Positions 27,761 to 42,815 of a stretch of DNA of 64,000 bases are shown in pieces (position 1 is the first letter of the stretch; each line of letters begins with the position of its first letter). The notes under the pieces are model-generated. The model saw only the letters and a list, made by a program, of their open reading frames with translations. It searched no databases and was not told the origin of the DNA. This DNA is from Novosphingobium malaysiense (GTDB lineage Bacteria; Pseudomonadota; Alphaproteobacteria; Sphingomonadales; Sphingomonadaceae): assembly GCF_000802225.1 (NCBI RefSeq), contig NZ_JTDI01000002.1:1-64000 (forward strand), given 5' to 3'. The translations under genes and the position numbers were made by a program.

Positions 27761-29560
27761 TCAGGCTGCCTTCGTGATCTGCGGTGCAGCGACAGTGTCA
27801 TCGACGATGGTGGTGCGGCGCAGCCGCCCGGCGTCCCCAGCTATGTCCGGCCGGTCGCGCCGCATGCGGGTGCGGAACGTGGCCATCATCTTCGTGAGCG
27901 CCGCCGCCTCGGCTTCGAGACTGCGAGTCGCAGCGGTCGTCTGTTCGACCATTGCTGCGTTCTGCTGCGTCATCCGGTCCATGTCGTTCACCGCATTGCC
28001 CACCTGCTGCAGATCGCCGGCCTGTGCTCGCGCCGATTCGGCCATGGTCGTGATCAGGCCATGCAGGTTGTCGACGCGCCCCACGATGTCGCCGAATTTT
28101 TCGCCGGTCTGCCCCACCAGCGCCACACCCGTGCTGACCTGGTCCGCGCTCTTGGTGATCAAGTCCTTGATGTCCTGTGCAGCATCGGCCGAGCGCTGGG
28201 CCAGCTCGCGCACTTCGTTCGCCACCACGGCGAACCCCTTTCCGGCATCACCCGCCCGTGCCGCTTCCACTCCGGCATTGAGGGCAAGCAGGTTGGTCTG
28301 GAACGCGATGCCATCGATCATGTCGATGATGGAGGCAATTTCGCGCGCGGAATTTTCGATGGCAGCCATCGCGTCGATCGCATGGCGCACGACATCGCCG
28401 CCTTCGCTGGCGTGCTGCTGCGCCTGCGTGATCGTTTCCTGGGCGACACTGGTGCTTGCCGCGGATTCGTTCACGCGCACGGTGACCTGCCGCATGGCGG
28501 CTGCGGTTTCTTCGAGGCTTGCTGCCTGTTGCTGATTGCGCAGGGCCAGATCGTCCGACGCCGCGCGAATTTCCGAGATGGAATTCATCACGCTGGACGT
28601 GCCCACCCGGACCGAGCCCATGGCCTTGGCGAAGGCATCGAGCGCGGCATTGTAGTTGCGGCGCAGGGCATCGTATCCCTCGGCAAATTCCTCGTCGATC
28701 CGGAATTCCAGGTCCTTCGATGCCAGTTTGTCGAGCCCGACCGAAAGCACTTCGACAACCTGCTCCTGCTCCTTGCGCGCCTTCTCGCGAGCCAATCCCG
28801 CATTGCGGAACACGTCCATGGCCCTTGCCGTCGCGCCGAATTCGTCCTTGCGGTCGAGACCACGGACAGTGACCTGGAAGTTCCCTGCAGCGAGGCTGTC
28901 GATGGTGCGACTGGTCTCGTCGAGCGGGTCGACGATCCGGCGGCGGATGAAGGAAGACCCCGCCTGTACCGCGCCGATGACGATCACGGCGACGATGGCG
29001 GCAAAGGAAAGATAGGCCGCGACCATGAGATTGTCGCTCGCCATTTCCCGCTGATTGAAGGCTCGGGACATCGCGACGAGCTTCATCACCTCCTTGCGCT
29101 GTCGCTGGAAGATCGGGGTGAGATGCCGATTGAGGACAAGGTCGATCTGCCTGCGCTCACCGCTTTCGATTGCTGGTTCGAGATGCTTGTCGACGGCATC
29201 GAAGAACTGCTGGGCCACCGAGATGGTCGCGTCCAGTTGGCGGCGCATCTCTGCCGGTACCGGCGCCTTGGCCCAATAGGCCCTGCGCTCGTTGAACTCG
29301 GCCTGGATGTCGCGGATTCGCCGCAGGTCGTCGGGGCCTGATTCGGGGTTGGCGGCTGCCAGGGACGCTTCGAGATAGGGCTCCACCACGAAGGCAGGCG
29401 GCGGCAGGATATCCGCGAGCATTTCGTCGTTGAGCGAATGCTTGCGTTGGATGGGGCCGCCGAAACGGATTTCATAGATGACGAAGGCAGTCGCCAGCAT
29501 GGCCAGCACTACAAGGGCGGTGAGGATCCGGCTTCCGATCCGGGTTTGCTGTTTAATCAT
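27761..29560 (-). CDS. Methyl-accepting chemotaxis protein
   Basis: The 599-aa chemoreceptor has an N-terminal membrane helix (ILTALVVLAMLATAFVIYEI) and a periplasmic helical sensor of about 150 residues. A second helix (NLMVAAYLSFAAIVAVIVIG) leads to a HAMP domain and a long coiled-coil signalling domain. The hairpin tip (DGIAFQTNLLALNAGVEAAR) marks the CheA/CheW contact. No che genes adjoin it. The ligand is unknown; the helical sensor suggests a 4HB- or HBM-type domain. Confidence 0.94.
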   Translation of the reverse strand: MIKQQTRIGSRILTALVVLAMLATAFVIYEIRFGGPIQRKHSLNDEMLADILPPPAFVVEPYLEASLAAANPESGPDDLRRIRDIQAEFNERRAYWAKAPVPAEMRRQLDATISVAQQFFDAVDKHLEPAIESGERRQIDLVLNRHLTPIFQRQRKEVMKLVAMSRAFNQREMASDNLMVAAYLSFAAIVAVIVIGAVQAGSSFIRRRIVDPLDETSRTIDSLAAGNFQVTVRGLDRKDEFGATARAMDVFRNAGLAREKARKEQEQVVEVLSVGLDKLASKDLEFRIDEEFAEGYDALRRNYNAALDAFAKAMGSVRVGTSSVMNSISEIRAASDDLALRNQQQAASLEETAAAMRQVTVRVNESAASTSVAQETITQAQQHASEGGDVVRHAIDAMAAIENSAREIASIIDMIDGIAFQTNLLALNAGVEAARAGDAGKGFAVVANEVRELAQRSADAAQDIKDLITKSADQVSTGVALVGQTGEKFGDIVGRVDNLHGLITTMAESARAQAGDLQQVGNAVNDMDRMTQQNAAMVEQTTAATRSLEAEAAALTKMMATFRTRMRRDRPDIAGDAGRLRRTTIVDDTVAAPQITKAA

Positions 29561-29704
29561 GTCCGTCGCTGTCCTGTGGGGATGATGCCTGATGCGCGGA
29601 CGAAGTGCCCCGGCGATGGTGAAGGCAGCTTGGGCAAAGGACTACAGGGAAACCCTGAGGGGGAAGGCCGAGTGTGCCAAGGTGTCGCGGAGGATGTTGA
29701 AAAA

Positions 29705-29747
29705 CAACAAAAAATAGGGCGGCGGGATCTTCGCCCGCCGCCCTATT
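29705..29747 (-). terminator. Rho-independent terminator of gltBD
   Basis: A perfect 14-bp stem (29713-29726 with 29734-29747) with a 7-base loop is followed on the minus strand by TTTTTGTTGTTTTT. It lies just downstream of gltD. This is the clearest intrinsic terminator in the window. Confidence 0.93.
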
Positions 29748-29778
29748 GTTGCAGCCTTTTAACCGATATGTGCAGTTG

Positions 29779-31212
<1,434 letters not shown>

Positions 31213-31231
31213 CGTGTCTTGATTCCCGATC

Positions 31232-35872
<4,641 letters not shown>

Positions 35873-36065
35873 CGATAATATTCCGTCCTGTCATTTTTAC
35901 CGGAGCACACCAGGCGTGCTGAACGACGCGCACGAATCGTGCGGCGTCTCCCACGCGACGTAAGCGGCCCCAAGGTCCCCTTGCCGTTTGACGGTCCATT
36001 TTGCAACCGCGAACGCTCCCGGCGCGCAGGAATCAACGCGCGGGCGACGGAAATTTCGCCATTTT

Positions 36066-36102
36066 ATTATCAAAACCCCGCCCGGATCGACCGGACGGGG
36101 TT
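36066..36102 (-). terminator. Terminator after the 679-aa acidic protein gene
   Basis: On the minus strand AACCCCGTCCGG pairs with CCGGGCGGGGTT (one wobble pair, 5-base loop) and is followed by TTGATAATAAAA. It lies about 35 bases beyond the stop of the 36137-38176 gene and upstream of gltB. Confidence 0.75.
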
Positions 36103-36136
36103 CTGTGTCCCTAGCAAATTGCGCAGGTGGTTGCCT

Positions 36137-38176
36137 TCAGGCGGCGCCGCTCATGCGTTGCAACGTGGCCAGAGCGGCGCGAAGGGCCTTTTCCGTCTCC
36201 TCCGGATCCGTCTTGTCCGGTGCATCGAACGGGCGTTGCTGCTGCACCTCAGGCTGCCCTGCCGCCGGTTGGTCCTGTGCAGGAGGGGGGGACTCGGCTG
36301 CCTTTTGGAACGGCACGGCAAAAGGCGCCTCGCGCGGATCGTCGCCCGGGAAGATCACCACCGGCTGGATATCGCCCTCGTCTTCGGGTTCATCGATCCG
36401 TACGAACTGCTGCGGCGCCTTTTCACGGCCGCCCAGCGGGCGCGAGAGATCGAGCAGGGACGAGTACCCTTCCTCGAGCACGCGGCTTTCCTCGTCTTCG
36501 GATTCCTCGTCGTCCTCGAAGCCGTCATCATGCGAGAAGGCGTTTTCGGGCGCTGCGAATGCCGGCTTCTCTTCACCTTTTCCGGACGGCGCCAAGCCGA
36601 TGTGTCGAGGCGGGATGTAGCCGGGCAGCGAATCGTGATCCTCGTCCTCGGCAAAGTCCCCGAGATCGACCGGACGCAACGCCGCGGGAATGCGGGGCAT
36701 CACGGGTTCGGTGAGAGGTTCGGTCTGCTCGACGTCGTCCTGGGCAGTCTCCGCTTCCAGCGGCTGCGGATCGCTCGCCGTTTCCGGAGCCGGATCGATT
36801 CGCGGCGCGGCAAAGGGCAGGGGCTCCGCCGTTTCGGGTTCGAAGGTGTTTTCCTCCGCCTCGAGGACCGGTTCCGGTTCGTCGATGACGGCGTTCTCGA
36901 CGACTTCGGCAAGGATCGGAGCCGGCGCAGGGGCCGCGGCGGCAAGCCGGGCGTGCTCGCGTCGCTGGGCCATGGCAAGCCCAAGCCGTTCGAGCAACTC
37001 CACCGGAGAAAGCTCGTCCAGTTCGGCCGATGCGATTCGTTCGGCTGCCGTGTTTTTTCCGCTCGCATGCAGGCACGGGGCGTCGTCGTCGTCCGCTTCA
37101 GACGTAGTTTCGACCGAAATTTCGGCCCCATCCGGCGATGCCGCTTCCGAGCGGGCTTGCTCTGCGGGGACGAAGGCCGCGACGGCGGTTTCGCCGTTGG
37201 TTTCCCGCTGCGGTTCGTTCTCGTTGTCGCCGCCAAGGCGCGGCAGTCCGGCCACGTCGGCAGGTGTCGCCGAGGGCGCTGCGAAGGGCGGAGCGCCCTC
37301 CCCGTCGCCAGTTGGCGCCTGCGCCTCCTTGCGATCGCCGATACCGCGGGAGAAATTCTCGAACAGGCTGTTGCTGAGCCCTTCTGAGGCGTGCGGATAC
37401 TCTCGCGGCGCCGGTGTTTCTAATGCGGATTCGACAAGAGTGTCGTCGCCGGCGTCCGATGGGGATTCGCATTCCGCAGCAAACGGCGCGTGGGACTCTT
37501 CTGCCATCGGCTCGGAATCAGGAGTATGGCTATCGTCTTCGACGGTAATCGCCGCCGCATCGATGGACTCGCTCTCCTGCGGATGGCCGTTCACGGCTGC
37601 GTCGACAGCTTCGACGTCCGCCGGCGTTGCGCTTGTGGAAGCCACCGCGATGGACAGTGCGTGCATGGGTTCCGCCGGTTCTTCGTAACCGTTGAGATCG
37701 AATTCGGCGATGTTCAGGATGCGGGTGTCGTGACCGGGCACGAGGGCTCGCTCACCGTCGTCTTGCGCTTCCTCGCCAGGTTCGCAGGCCAGAGGTCGAC
37801 GCCGTTGGGCCGATTTTTCCGGTTCGCGCGCAGTCTCGTTCTCGGCCGCGACCGGCGTCATGCTGCGACGCCTTTCGGGCACCTCGGGTTTGCTGCGGGC
37901 CAGTCTGCGCCCTGCCAACGCGCCGATCAGCCCACCCAGAATGGTCATGGTCAGGGCGATGAGAATGCGCGTCGTCGTGCCTAACGGCGCAGCGGCCATC
38001 GGAATCACGCGGTCGATGCCTAGCGCGCCGACGGCGTGTTCGATCATGGCCGTGGGCAGGGCCACGCTGGCAAGGCCGAACAAGGCGCCGAACCAGAGGG
38101 CGACAATTGCGGGAAAGAGGGGGTGCCGCGTTATCGGCTGGTTTCCGCCCGACGTGCTACGGTGTTGCTCGGACAC
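36137..38176 (-). CDS. Acidic, mostly disordered membrane-anchored protein of unknown function (679 aa)
   Basis: It begins at GTG. Two hydrophobic helices lie near the N-terminus (LFPAIVALWFGALFGLASVA and RILIALTMTILGGLIGALAG), then about 550 residues dominated by Glu, Asp, Pro, Ala and Ser, probably disordered. Conserved-looking islands are KNTAAERIASAELDELSPVE, GYSSLLDLSRPL, QQFVRIDEP, QPVVIFPGDDP and the helical C-terminus TEKALRAALATLQRMSGAA. It follows the XrtA-associated glycosyltransferase by 45 bases on the same strand, so the two may be cotranscribed. I recognise no domain; a scaffold or polar organiser role is only a guess. Confidence 0.8.
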   Translation of the reverse strand: MSEQHRSTSGGNQPITRHPLFPAIVALWFGALFGLASVALPTAMIEHAVGALGIDRVIPMAAAPLGTTTRILIALTMTILGGLIGALAGRRLARSKPEVPERRRSMTPVAAENETAREPEKSAQRRRPLACEPGEEAQDDGERALVPGHDTRILNIAEFDLNGYEEPAEPMHALSIAVASTSATPADVEAVDAAVNGHPQESESIDAAAITVEDDSHTPDSEPMAEESHAPFAAECESPSDAGDDTLVESALETPAPREYPHASEGLSNSLFENFSRGIGDRKEAQAPTGDGEGAPPFAAPSATPADVAGLPRLGGDNENEPQRETNGETAVAAFVPAEQARSEAASPDGAEISVETTSEADDDDAPCLHASGKNTAAERIASAELDELSPVELLERLGLAMAQRREHARLAAAAPAPAPILAEVVENAVIDEPEPVLEAEENTFEPETAEPLPFAAPRIDPAPETASDPQPLEAETAQDDVEQTEPLTEPVMPRIPAALRPVDLGDFAEDEDHDSLPGYIPPRHIGLAPSGKGEEKPAFAAPENAFSHDDGFEDDEESEDEESRVLEEGYSSLLDLSRPLGGREKAPQQFVRIDEPEDEGDIQPVVIFPGDDPREAPFAVPFQKAAESPPPAQDQPAAGQPEVQQQRPFDAPDKTDPEETEKALRAALATLQRMSGAA

Positions 38177-38221
38177 TCTGTCTTCATCCCATCTTGTACC
38201 GGGGAGGCCTGCGCCGCGCGC

Positions 38222-39463
38222 TCAAGCGGCGGCAACGATGCCTCGAGGAAGGGATATGTGTGACAGCATTTGGTAAACGTCTTGATAACGTCCGGCGTTG
38301 GTGCGCCAATCGTGCCTCGTTTCCACGTGGTTGCGGCCGGCGGTGCGATAGCTGTTCCAATGAACCCTGTCGGCAAGCAGGCCGGCCAAGGCGGCGGCAC
38401 ATGCGGCCGGGTCGTCCGGCGCAAACAGCGTCCCGGTCTTGCCGTCGGCGATCAGTTCGCGGTGCCCCCCGACGTCGCTCGCCGCCACGAGCTTGCCCTG
38501 GGCCATGGCCTCGAGCGGCTTGAGCGGTGTGACGAGGTCGGTCAACCGGCTGCGCTTGCGGGGATAGGCCATCACGTCGCACAGAGCGTAATAGCGTTCT
38601 ACTTCGTGGTGCGGGACCCGACCGACGAAGCGAATCGCGTCTGCGGCAGGGGAATTTTCGGCCTGGGCACGCAGCGCAGCTTCCCGGGGGCCGCCGCCCA
38701 CCAGCAGCAGGCGCGCATCCGCATGACGGGCCACCAGTGCGGGCATGGCCTCGATCAGGACATCCAGGCCTTCGTAGTCGTAGAAGCTGCCGATGAAGCC
38801 GATCACCGGGCAGGACTTGCCGCCGGTCTCGAAGCCGAGGTCGCGAGCCAGCGCCGCATCGCGGTCTGGCGGCGACCCGAAAAGTGACAGGTCGACGCCG
38901 TTGGGCATGACGGTGATCTTGCTTTCCGGCGTGCCGCGATCGACCAGGTCCCGGCGCAGTCCCTCGCAGATGGTGACCACGGCATCGGCCCTTTGCACGA
39001 CGCGGCTCTCCAGAGCGCGCGTCAGGCGATAGCGCAAGGAGCCTTCGCTGCCGGTGCCGTTGCCGACGGCGGCATCTTCCCAGAAAGCGCGGATCTCATA
39101 GACCAGCGGCAAGCCGTGCCGGCGCGCCACACGCAAGGCGGCCTGGCCGCAAAGCGCGGGCGAATGCGCATGCAGGATGTCGGGCCGCCAGTCGCGCACG
39201 ACGCTTTCGATGCCTTGTGCGAACCGGCCGATCTCGCGCCATTCGCGCCATCCCGGTGGCCCGCTCACCGACCCTTCGGTGCGATGGAACCGGAGGCCGT
39301 CGGCTTCCTCCACGCACGGGCCACCGGCAGTATGACGCAGGCCGGTCACGCCCCTAACCTCGAATCCCAGGGCCTGTTGCGCCTTGAGGATGGCACGCGT
39401 GCGAAACGTGTATCCACTGTGCATCGGCAGCGAGTGGTCGAGAATGTGCAGGATGCGGGTCAT
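38222..39463 (-). CDS. Exosortase-A (XrtA/PEP-CTERM) system-associated glycosyltransferase
   Basis: The 413-aa GT-B glycosyltransferase has a GT4-like C-terminal half (VIGFIGSFYDYEGLDVLIEA and KPLEAMAQGKLVAASDVGGH). The N-terminus ILHILDHSLPMHSGYTFRTR is the signature of the exosortase-A associated family TIGR04063. It would add a sugar to an exported polysaccharide repeat. It is divergent from the O-glycosylation ligase gene, about 65 bases from the tiny ORF that precedes it. Confidence 0.88.
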   Translation of the reverse strand: MTRILHILDHSLPMHSGYTFRTRAILKAQQALGFEVRGVTGLRHTAGGPCVEEADGLRFHRTEGSVSGPPGWREWREIGRFAQGIESVVRDWRPDILHAHSPALCGQAALRVARRHGLPLVYEIRAFWEDAAVGNGTGSEGSLRYRLTRALESRVVQRADAVVTICEGLRRDLVDRGTPESKITVMPNGVDLSLFGSPPDRDAALARDLGFETGGKSCPVIGFIGSFYDYEGLDVLIEAMPALVARHADARLLLVGGGPREAALRAQAENSPAADAIRFVGRVPHHEVERYYALCDVMAYPRKRSRLTDLVTPLKPLEAMAQGKLVAASDVGGHRELIADGKTGTLFAPDDPAACAAALAGLLADRVHWNSYRTAGRNHVETRHDWRTNAGRYQDVYQMLSHISLPRGIVAAA

Positions 39464-39528
39464 GATTGCGAAGGTGTAGCCAGCAAGGCTTAACGCCGCG
39501 TCAACCCCGTGGTGATAGTGCGGCGGAA

Positions 39529-39654
39529 ATGGTCGACATTCTCGCCCTTGCCGTCAGCCACGGGCTGCTCGCGCTCGCCGTCTGGCGGTTGCTTTGGCGC
39601 GACGATCTCTATGATGAAACGGACACGGGCCGGAAGGACGGGCCCGATGCTTAA
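39529..39654 (+). CDS. Candidate 41-aa single-helix membrane protein
   Basis: A short ORF: MVDILALAVSHGLLALAVWR forms one membrane helix, followed by LLWRDDLYDETDTGRKDGPDA. Its stop overlaps the start of the next gene (TAA at 39652, ATG at 39647), the arrangement expected of translational coupling. No clear ribosome-binding site precedes its ATG, which lowers confidence. Confidence 0.45.
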   Translation: MVDILALAVSHGLLALAVWRLLWRDDLYDETDTGRKDGPDA

Positions 39655-41065
39655 TCTGGCTTTCACCGGTTTTTTCCTCTTTCTCCTGCTGGCCGGCTTC
39701 AAGCGTCCGTTCGTCTGGCTGCTGCTCTATCTCTACGTGGACATCGTCCAGCCCCAGGTGATTACCTGGGGTTTCCTTTCGCACGTGCCGGTTTCGCTGA
39801 TCGCTTTTGCAGCGGCGTTCACCGGGTGGCTCCTGTTCGACAGGAAAGAGGATTCGCGGTTCACGCTGCGTCAGGGGCTGCTGGTGCTGCTGTTGCTCTA
39901 TTGCGGCTACACCACGATCACGGCCGTCTATCCCGAGGACGCGCCGGAAAAATGGGGATGGGTCTGGAAGGCACTCCTCTTCGCGATTTTCATGCCGCTC
40001 ACGTTGCGCACGCGCCTGCGGATCGAGGCTGTCGCTCTCGTCATGGTGCTCGCGGCCAGCGCGCTGGTGATCGACGGCGGCATCAAGACCGTGGGCGGCG
40101 GCGGCGGCTACGGCACCTTGCGGATCTTCGTAGACAGCAACAGCGGCCTGTTCGAAGGGTCGATCATTTCTGCCGTGGCCATATCGATCATCCCGATCGT
40201 CGTCTGGCTGGCCAGGCACGGGACCGTCTTTCCCAGCGACTGGCGAGTATGGACTTTCGCCGTCGCGCTGATCTTTGCTTGCTCGCTGATACCGGTCGGC
40301 ACCCAGGCCCGCACCGGCCTCGTATGCCTCGCGGTGCTGTGCATGCTCTACCTGCGAACCGCCAGGCACCGCTTTCTGATTGCCGGAAGCATGGCGCTCG
40401 TGGCCGTCCTGGCGCTCCCGTTCCTGCCGCATTCCTTCCTGAAGCGCATGAACACGATCGAGAACCACCAGTCCGACCAGTCTGCTAGCACACGCCTCGC
40501 GATGTGGGCGTGGACATGGGATTACGCCAAGCAGCATCCGTTTGGCGGCGGCTTCTATGCCTATCAGAGCGCCGTGGTGAAATACGACACTTATGTCGCC
40601 AGAACGAGCGGCAGCACGACCATGGTCGAGGCGACGCCCGTGGTGGAAAAGGGGCGAGCCTACCACTCCAGTTATTTCGAAATGCTGGGTGAGCAGGGCT
40701 ACCCCGGCCTGGCGCTGTGGCTCGCGCTGCAGTTCTCCGGGGTCGTGCAGATGGAACTGATCCGGCGCAGGTGGAAAACGCGCACCGGCCAGAACGAGGC
40801 ATGGGTGGCGCCTCTGGCCAATGCCCTGCAGCTTGCCCAGATCGTCTACATGGTCGGGTCGCTGTTTGTCGGCATTGCCTTCCAGCCCTTCATCCTGATG
40901 CTGATCGGCCTGCAGTGCGGCTTGTGGAGCTATCTCAAGCGGATCGGCAATCCGTCCCGGCCGCCGGTTCGCCAGGGTCCGCGCCGCATGCAGGTGAAGC
41001 CGGTATCCGATCCCGTCCCTGCCGCAAAAGCGCCGTTTTCCCGCAAATCGGTTTCCGTTCCTTAA
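39647..41065 (+). CDS. Putative O-glycosylation ligase, exosortase-A associated (Wzy/O-antigen ligase family)
   Basis: A 472-aa polytopic membrane protein of about 10 helices. It opens LNLAFTGFFLFLLLAGFKRP and has the O-antigen-ligase-like loop GTQARTGLVCLAVLCMLYL. A large periplasmic loop contains MWAWTWDYAKQHPFGGGFYA and KGRAYHSSYFEMLGEQGYPG. This matches the TIGR03097 family found in exosortase-A loci, thought to polymerise or ligate a glycan to exported proteins or polysaccharide. GGAAGGA 8 bases before ATG 39647 fixes the start. Confidence 0.88.
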   Translation: MLNLAFTGFFLFLLLAGFKRPFVWLLLYLYVDIVQPQVITWGFLSHVPVSLIAFAAAFTGWLLFDRKEDSRFTLRQGLLVLLLLYCGYTTITAVYPEDAPEKWGWVWKALLFAIFMPLTLRTRLRIEAVALVMVLAASALVIDGGIKTVGGGGGYGTLRIFVDSNSGLFEGSIISAVAISIIPIVVWLARHGTVFPSDWRVWTFAVALIFACSLIPVGTQARTGLVCLAVLCMLYLRTARHRFLIAGSMALVAVLALPFLPHSFLKRMNTIENHQSDQSASTRLAMWAWTWDYAKQHPFGGGFYAYQSAVVKYDTYVARTSGSTTMVEATPVVEKGRAYHSSYFEMLGEQGYPGLALWLALQFSGVVQMELIRRRWKTRTGQNEAWVAPLANALQLAQIVYMVGSLFVGIAFQPFILMLIGLQCGLWSYLKRIGNPSRPPVRQGPRRMQVKPVSDPVPAAKAPFSRKSVSVP

Positions 41066-41180
41066 CCTTTCTCGTTTGCCGCCGTTTTAGGATTGGTCGC
41101 TGTGCTGCAATTCGGCGCGGGCGAGCAACGGGTCAGGGGGCAGTTCGGAAATCCGGACCCGATTGCGCGTTTACGGCAAA

Positions 41181-41213
41181 TTAACCTTTAACCTTCATTG
41201 GTCATATGGTTAA
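41181..41213 (+). promoter_or_regulatory. Clustered CtrA-like half-sites upstream of ctrA
   Basis: TTAACC occurs at 41181 and again at 41188-41193, with a further TTAA at 41210, all 67-99 bases before the ctrA start. CtrA recognises TTAA-N7-TTAA or TTAACC-type half-sites and autoregulates in Caulobacter. The exact N7 spacing is absent here, so autoregulation is suggested rather than shown. Confidence 0.4.
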
Positions 41214-41279
41214 TTCACGGCAATCTCCGTTGCGACGACGTTACCGTCGCGGAATTCTGGGGCAAAAGGGGGACACCCA

Positions 41280-41975
41280 ATGCGAGTGCTGCTGATCGAG
41301 GACGAACCGACCACGGCCCGGGCAATCGAGCTCATGCTGACGGCCGAAGGCTTCAATGTCTATTCGACGGATCTGGGCGAAGAGGGCCTCGATCTCGGCA
41401 AACTGTACGACTACGACATCATTCTTCTCGACCTCAACCTGCCGGACATGCACGGTTACGACGTCTTGAAGAAACTGCGTGTCGCCAAGGTGCAGACGCC
41501 GGTGCTTATCCTTTCGGGCATTTCCGAGATGGACAGCAAGGTCCGCTCGTTCGGCTTCGGTGCCGACGACTACGTGACCAAGCCGTTCCACCGCGAAGAG
41601 CTGATCGCCCGCATCCATGCGGTCGTGCGCCGTTCGAAGGGCCATTCCCAGTCGGTTATCCGCACCGGCAAGCTGGTGGTCAACCTCGATGCCAAGACGG
41701 TCGAGGTCGATGGCGCTCGCGTGCACCTGACGGGCAAGGAATACGCGATGCTCGAGCTGCTTTCGCTGCGCAAGGGCACCACGCTGACCAAGGAAATGTT
41801 CCTCAACCACCTCTACGGCGGCATGGACGAGCCCGAACTCAAGATCATCGACGTCTTCATCTGCAAGCTGCGCAAGAAGCTCGCGCATGCCTGTGGCGGA
41901 GCCAACTACATCGAAACCGTCTGGGGCCGCGGCTACGTGCTGCGCGATCCGGACGAGGCTGCAGAAGCGGCCTGA
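41280..41975 (+). CDS. ctrA: Cell-cycle response regulator CtrA
   Basis: The 231-aa OmpR-family regulator has its phosphoacceptor at Asp51 ([16 protein letters not shown]), the same position as Caulobacter Ctr[21 protein letters not shown] ends the receiver, and the winged-helix C-terminal domain ([31 protein letters not shown]) follows. The two-Ala C-terminus (EAAEAA) resembles the degradation signal used by ClpXP in Caulobacter. CtrA controls division, motility and replication genes in alphaproteobacteria. It is monocistronic: a terminator follows directly. Confidence 0.97.
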   Translation: MRVLLIEDEPTTARAIELMLTAEGFNVYSTDLGEEGLDLGKLYDYDIILLDLNLPDMHGYDVLKKLRVAKVQTPVLILSGISEMDSKVRSFGFGADDYVTKPFHREELIARIHAVVRRSKGHSQSVIRTGKLVVNLDAKTVEVDGARVHLTGKEYAMLELLSLRKGTTLTKEMFLNHLYGGMDEPELKIIDVFICKLRKKLAHACGGANYIETVWGRGYVLRDPDEAAEAA

Positions 41976-42006
41976 TCCAGGCTCGTTCCCTCGCTGGGGA
42001 TCGAGA

Positions 42007-42040
42007 CGGCTCGCCCTTCGGGGCGGGCCGTTTGCGTTTT
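42007..42040 (+). terminator. Rho-independent terminator of ctrA
   Basis: CGGCTCGCCC and GGGCGGGCCG (one wobble pair) flank a TTCG tetraloop and are followed by TTTGCGTTTT. It starts 32 bases after the ctrA stop. Confidence 0.85.
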
Positions 42041-42098
42041 GGCCATGCATTCCGTGCGGCATTGACCGGGGCGTCCTTCGCTGCCAGTGCGCCGCGCC

Positions 42099-42815
42099 AT
42101 GACTGCGCACAAACCCGGTGATCCGACCACGCTCAATCGTCTCTACGGCCGCGCCAAGGGCAAGCCCCTGCGCGCGGGCCAGCAGGCGCTGGTGGACAAT
42201 CTCCTGCCGCGCATCGCGGTACCGGAGGAGGGGCCGGTCACGGCCGAGCGCCTCTTCGGCCAGCCCTGTCCGCTCCATTTCGAGATCGGCTTCGGCGGCG
42301 GCGAGCACATGGCGCAGCGCGCCGACATGCTGCCCGATCACGGTTTTATCGGCGCGGAACCGTTTCTCAACGGCGTCGCCCAGGCGCTGACGCACATCTC
42401 GGGCGACAATGGCGCCCACCCGCCGATCGGCAATGTGCGCATCCACCACGGCGATGCCCTGGAAGTGCTGGCGCGCATTCCCGACGGCGCGCTCTCGTTT
42501 CTCTACCTGCTCCATCCCGATCCCTGGCCCAAGGCCCGCCACGCCAAGCGGCGGATGATGAACGACGGGCCGGTCGATATGTTCGCGGCCAAGCTGAAGC
42601 CCGGCGGCGAGTTCCGCTTCGGCACCGACCACCCGGTCTACGTGCGCCACGCGCTGATGGTGATGCAGCGCCACGGGCATCAGTTCGACTGGCTCTGCGA
42701 AAAGCCCGCAGACTTCCAGAAGCGTCCCGGCGGCTGGCCCGAAACCCGCTACGAGGCAAAGGCGCGCGCGGTCTACGGCCACGAGGTCTGGTACTTCCGC
42801 TACCGCCGCAAGTAG
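42099..42815 (+). CDS. trmB: tRNA (guanosine(46)-N7)-methyltransferase
   Basis: This 238-aa SAM-dependent methyltransferase shows FEIGFGGGEHM (SAM motif I), IGAEPFLNGVAQAL, and the family-specific LLHPDPWPKARHAKRRMM and FGTDHPVYVRH. It methylates G46 in the tRNA variable loop. A GTG four codons earlier could also initiate; neither has an obvious ribosome-binding site. Confidence 0.96.
   Translation: MTAHKPGDPTTLNRLYGRAKGKPLRAGQQALVDNLLPRIAVPEEGPVTAERLFGQPCPLHFEIGFGGGEHMAQRADMLPDHGFIGAEPFLNGVAQALTHISGDNGAHPPIGNVRIHHGDALEVLARIPDGALSFLYLLHPDPWPKARHAKRRMMNDGPVDMFAAKLKPGGEFRFGTDHPVYVRHALMVMQRHGHQFDWLCEKPADFQKRPGGWPETRYEAKARAVYGHEVWYFRYRRK

Noticed and set aside
41181..41191. Canonical CtrA box in the ctrA promoter
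   Set aside because: The two TTAA elements are 3 bases apart, not 7. They are recorded as half-sites only.
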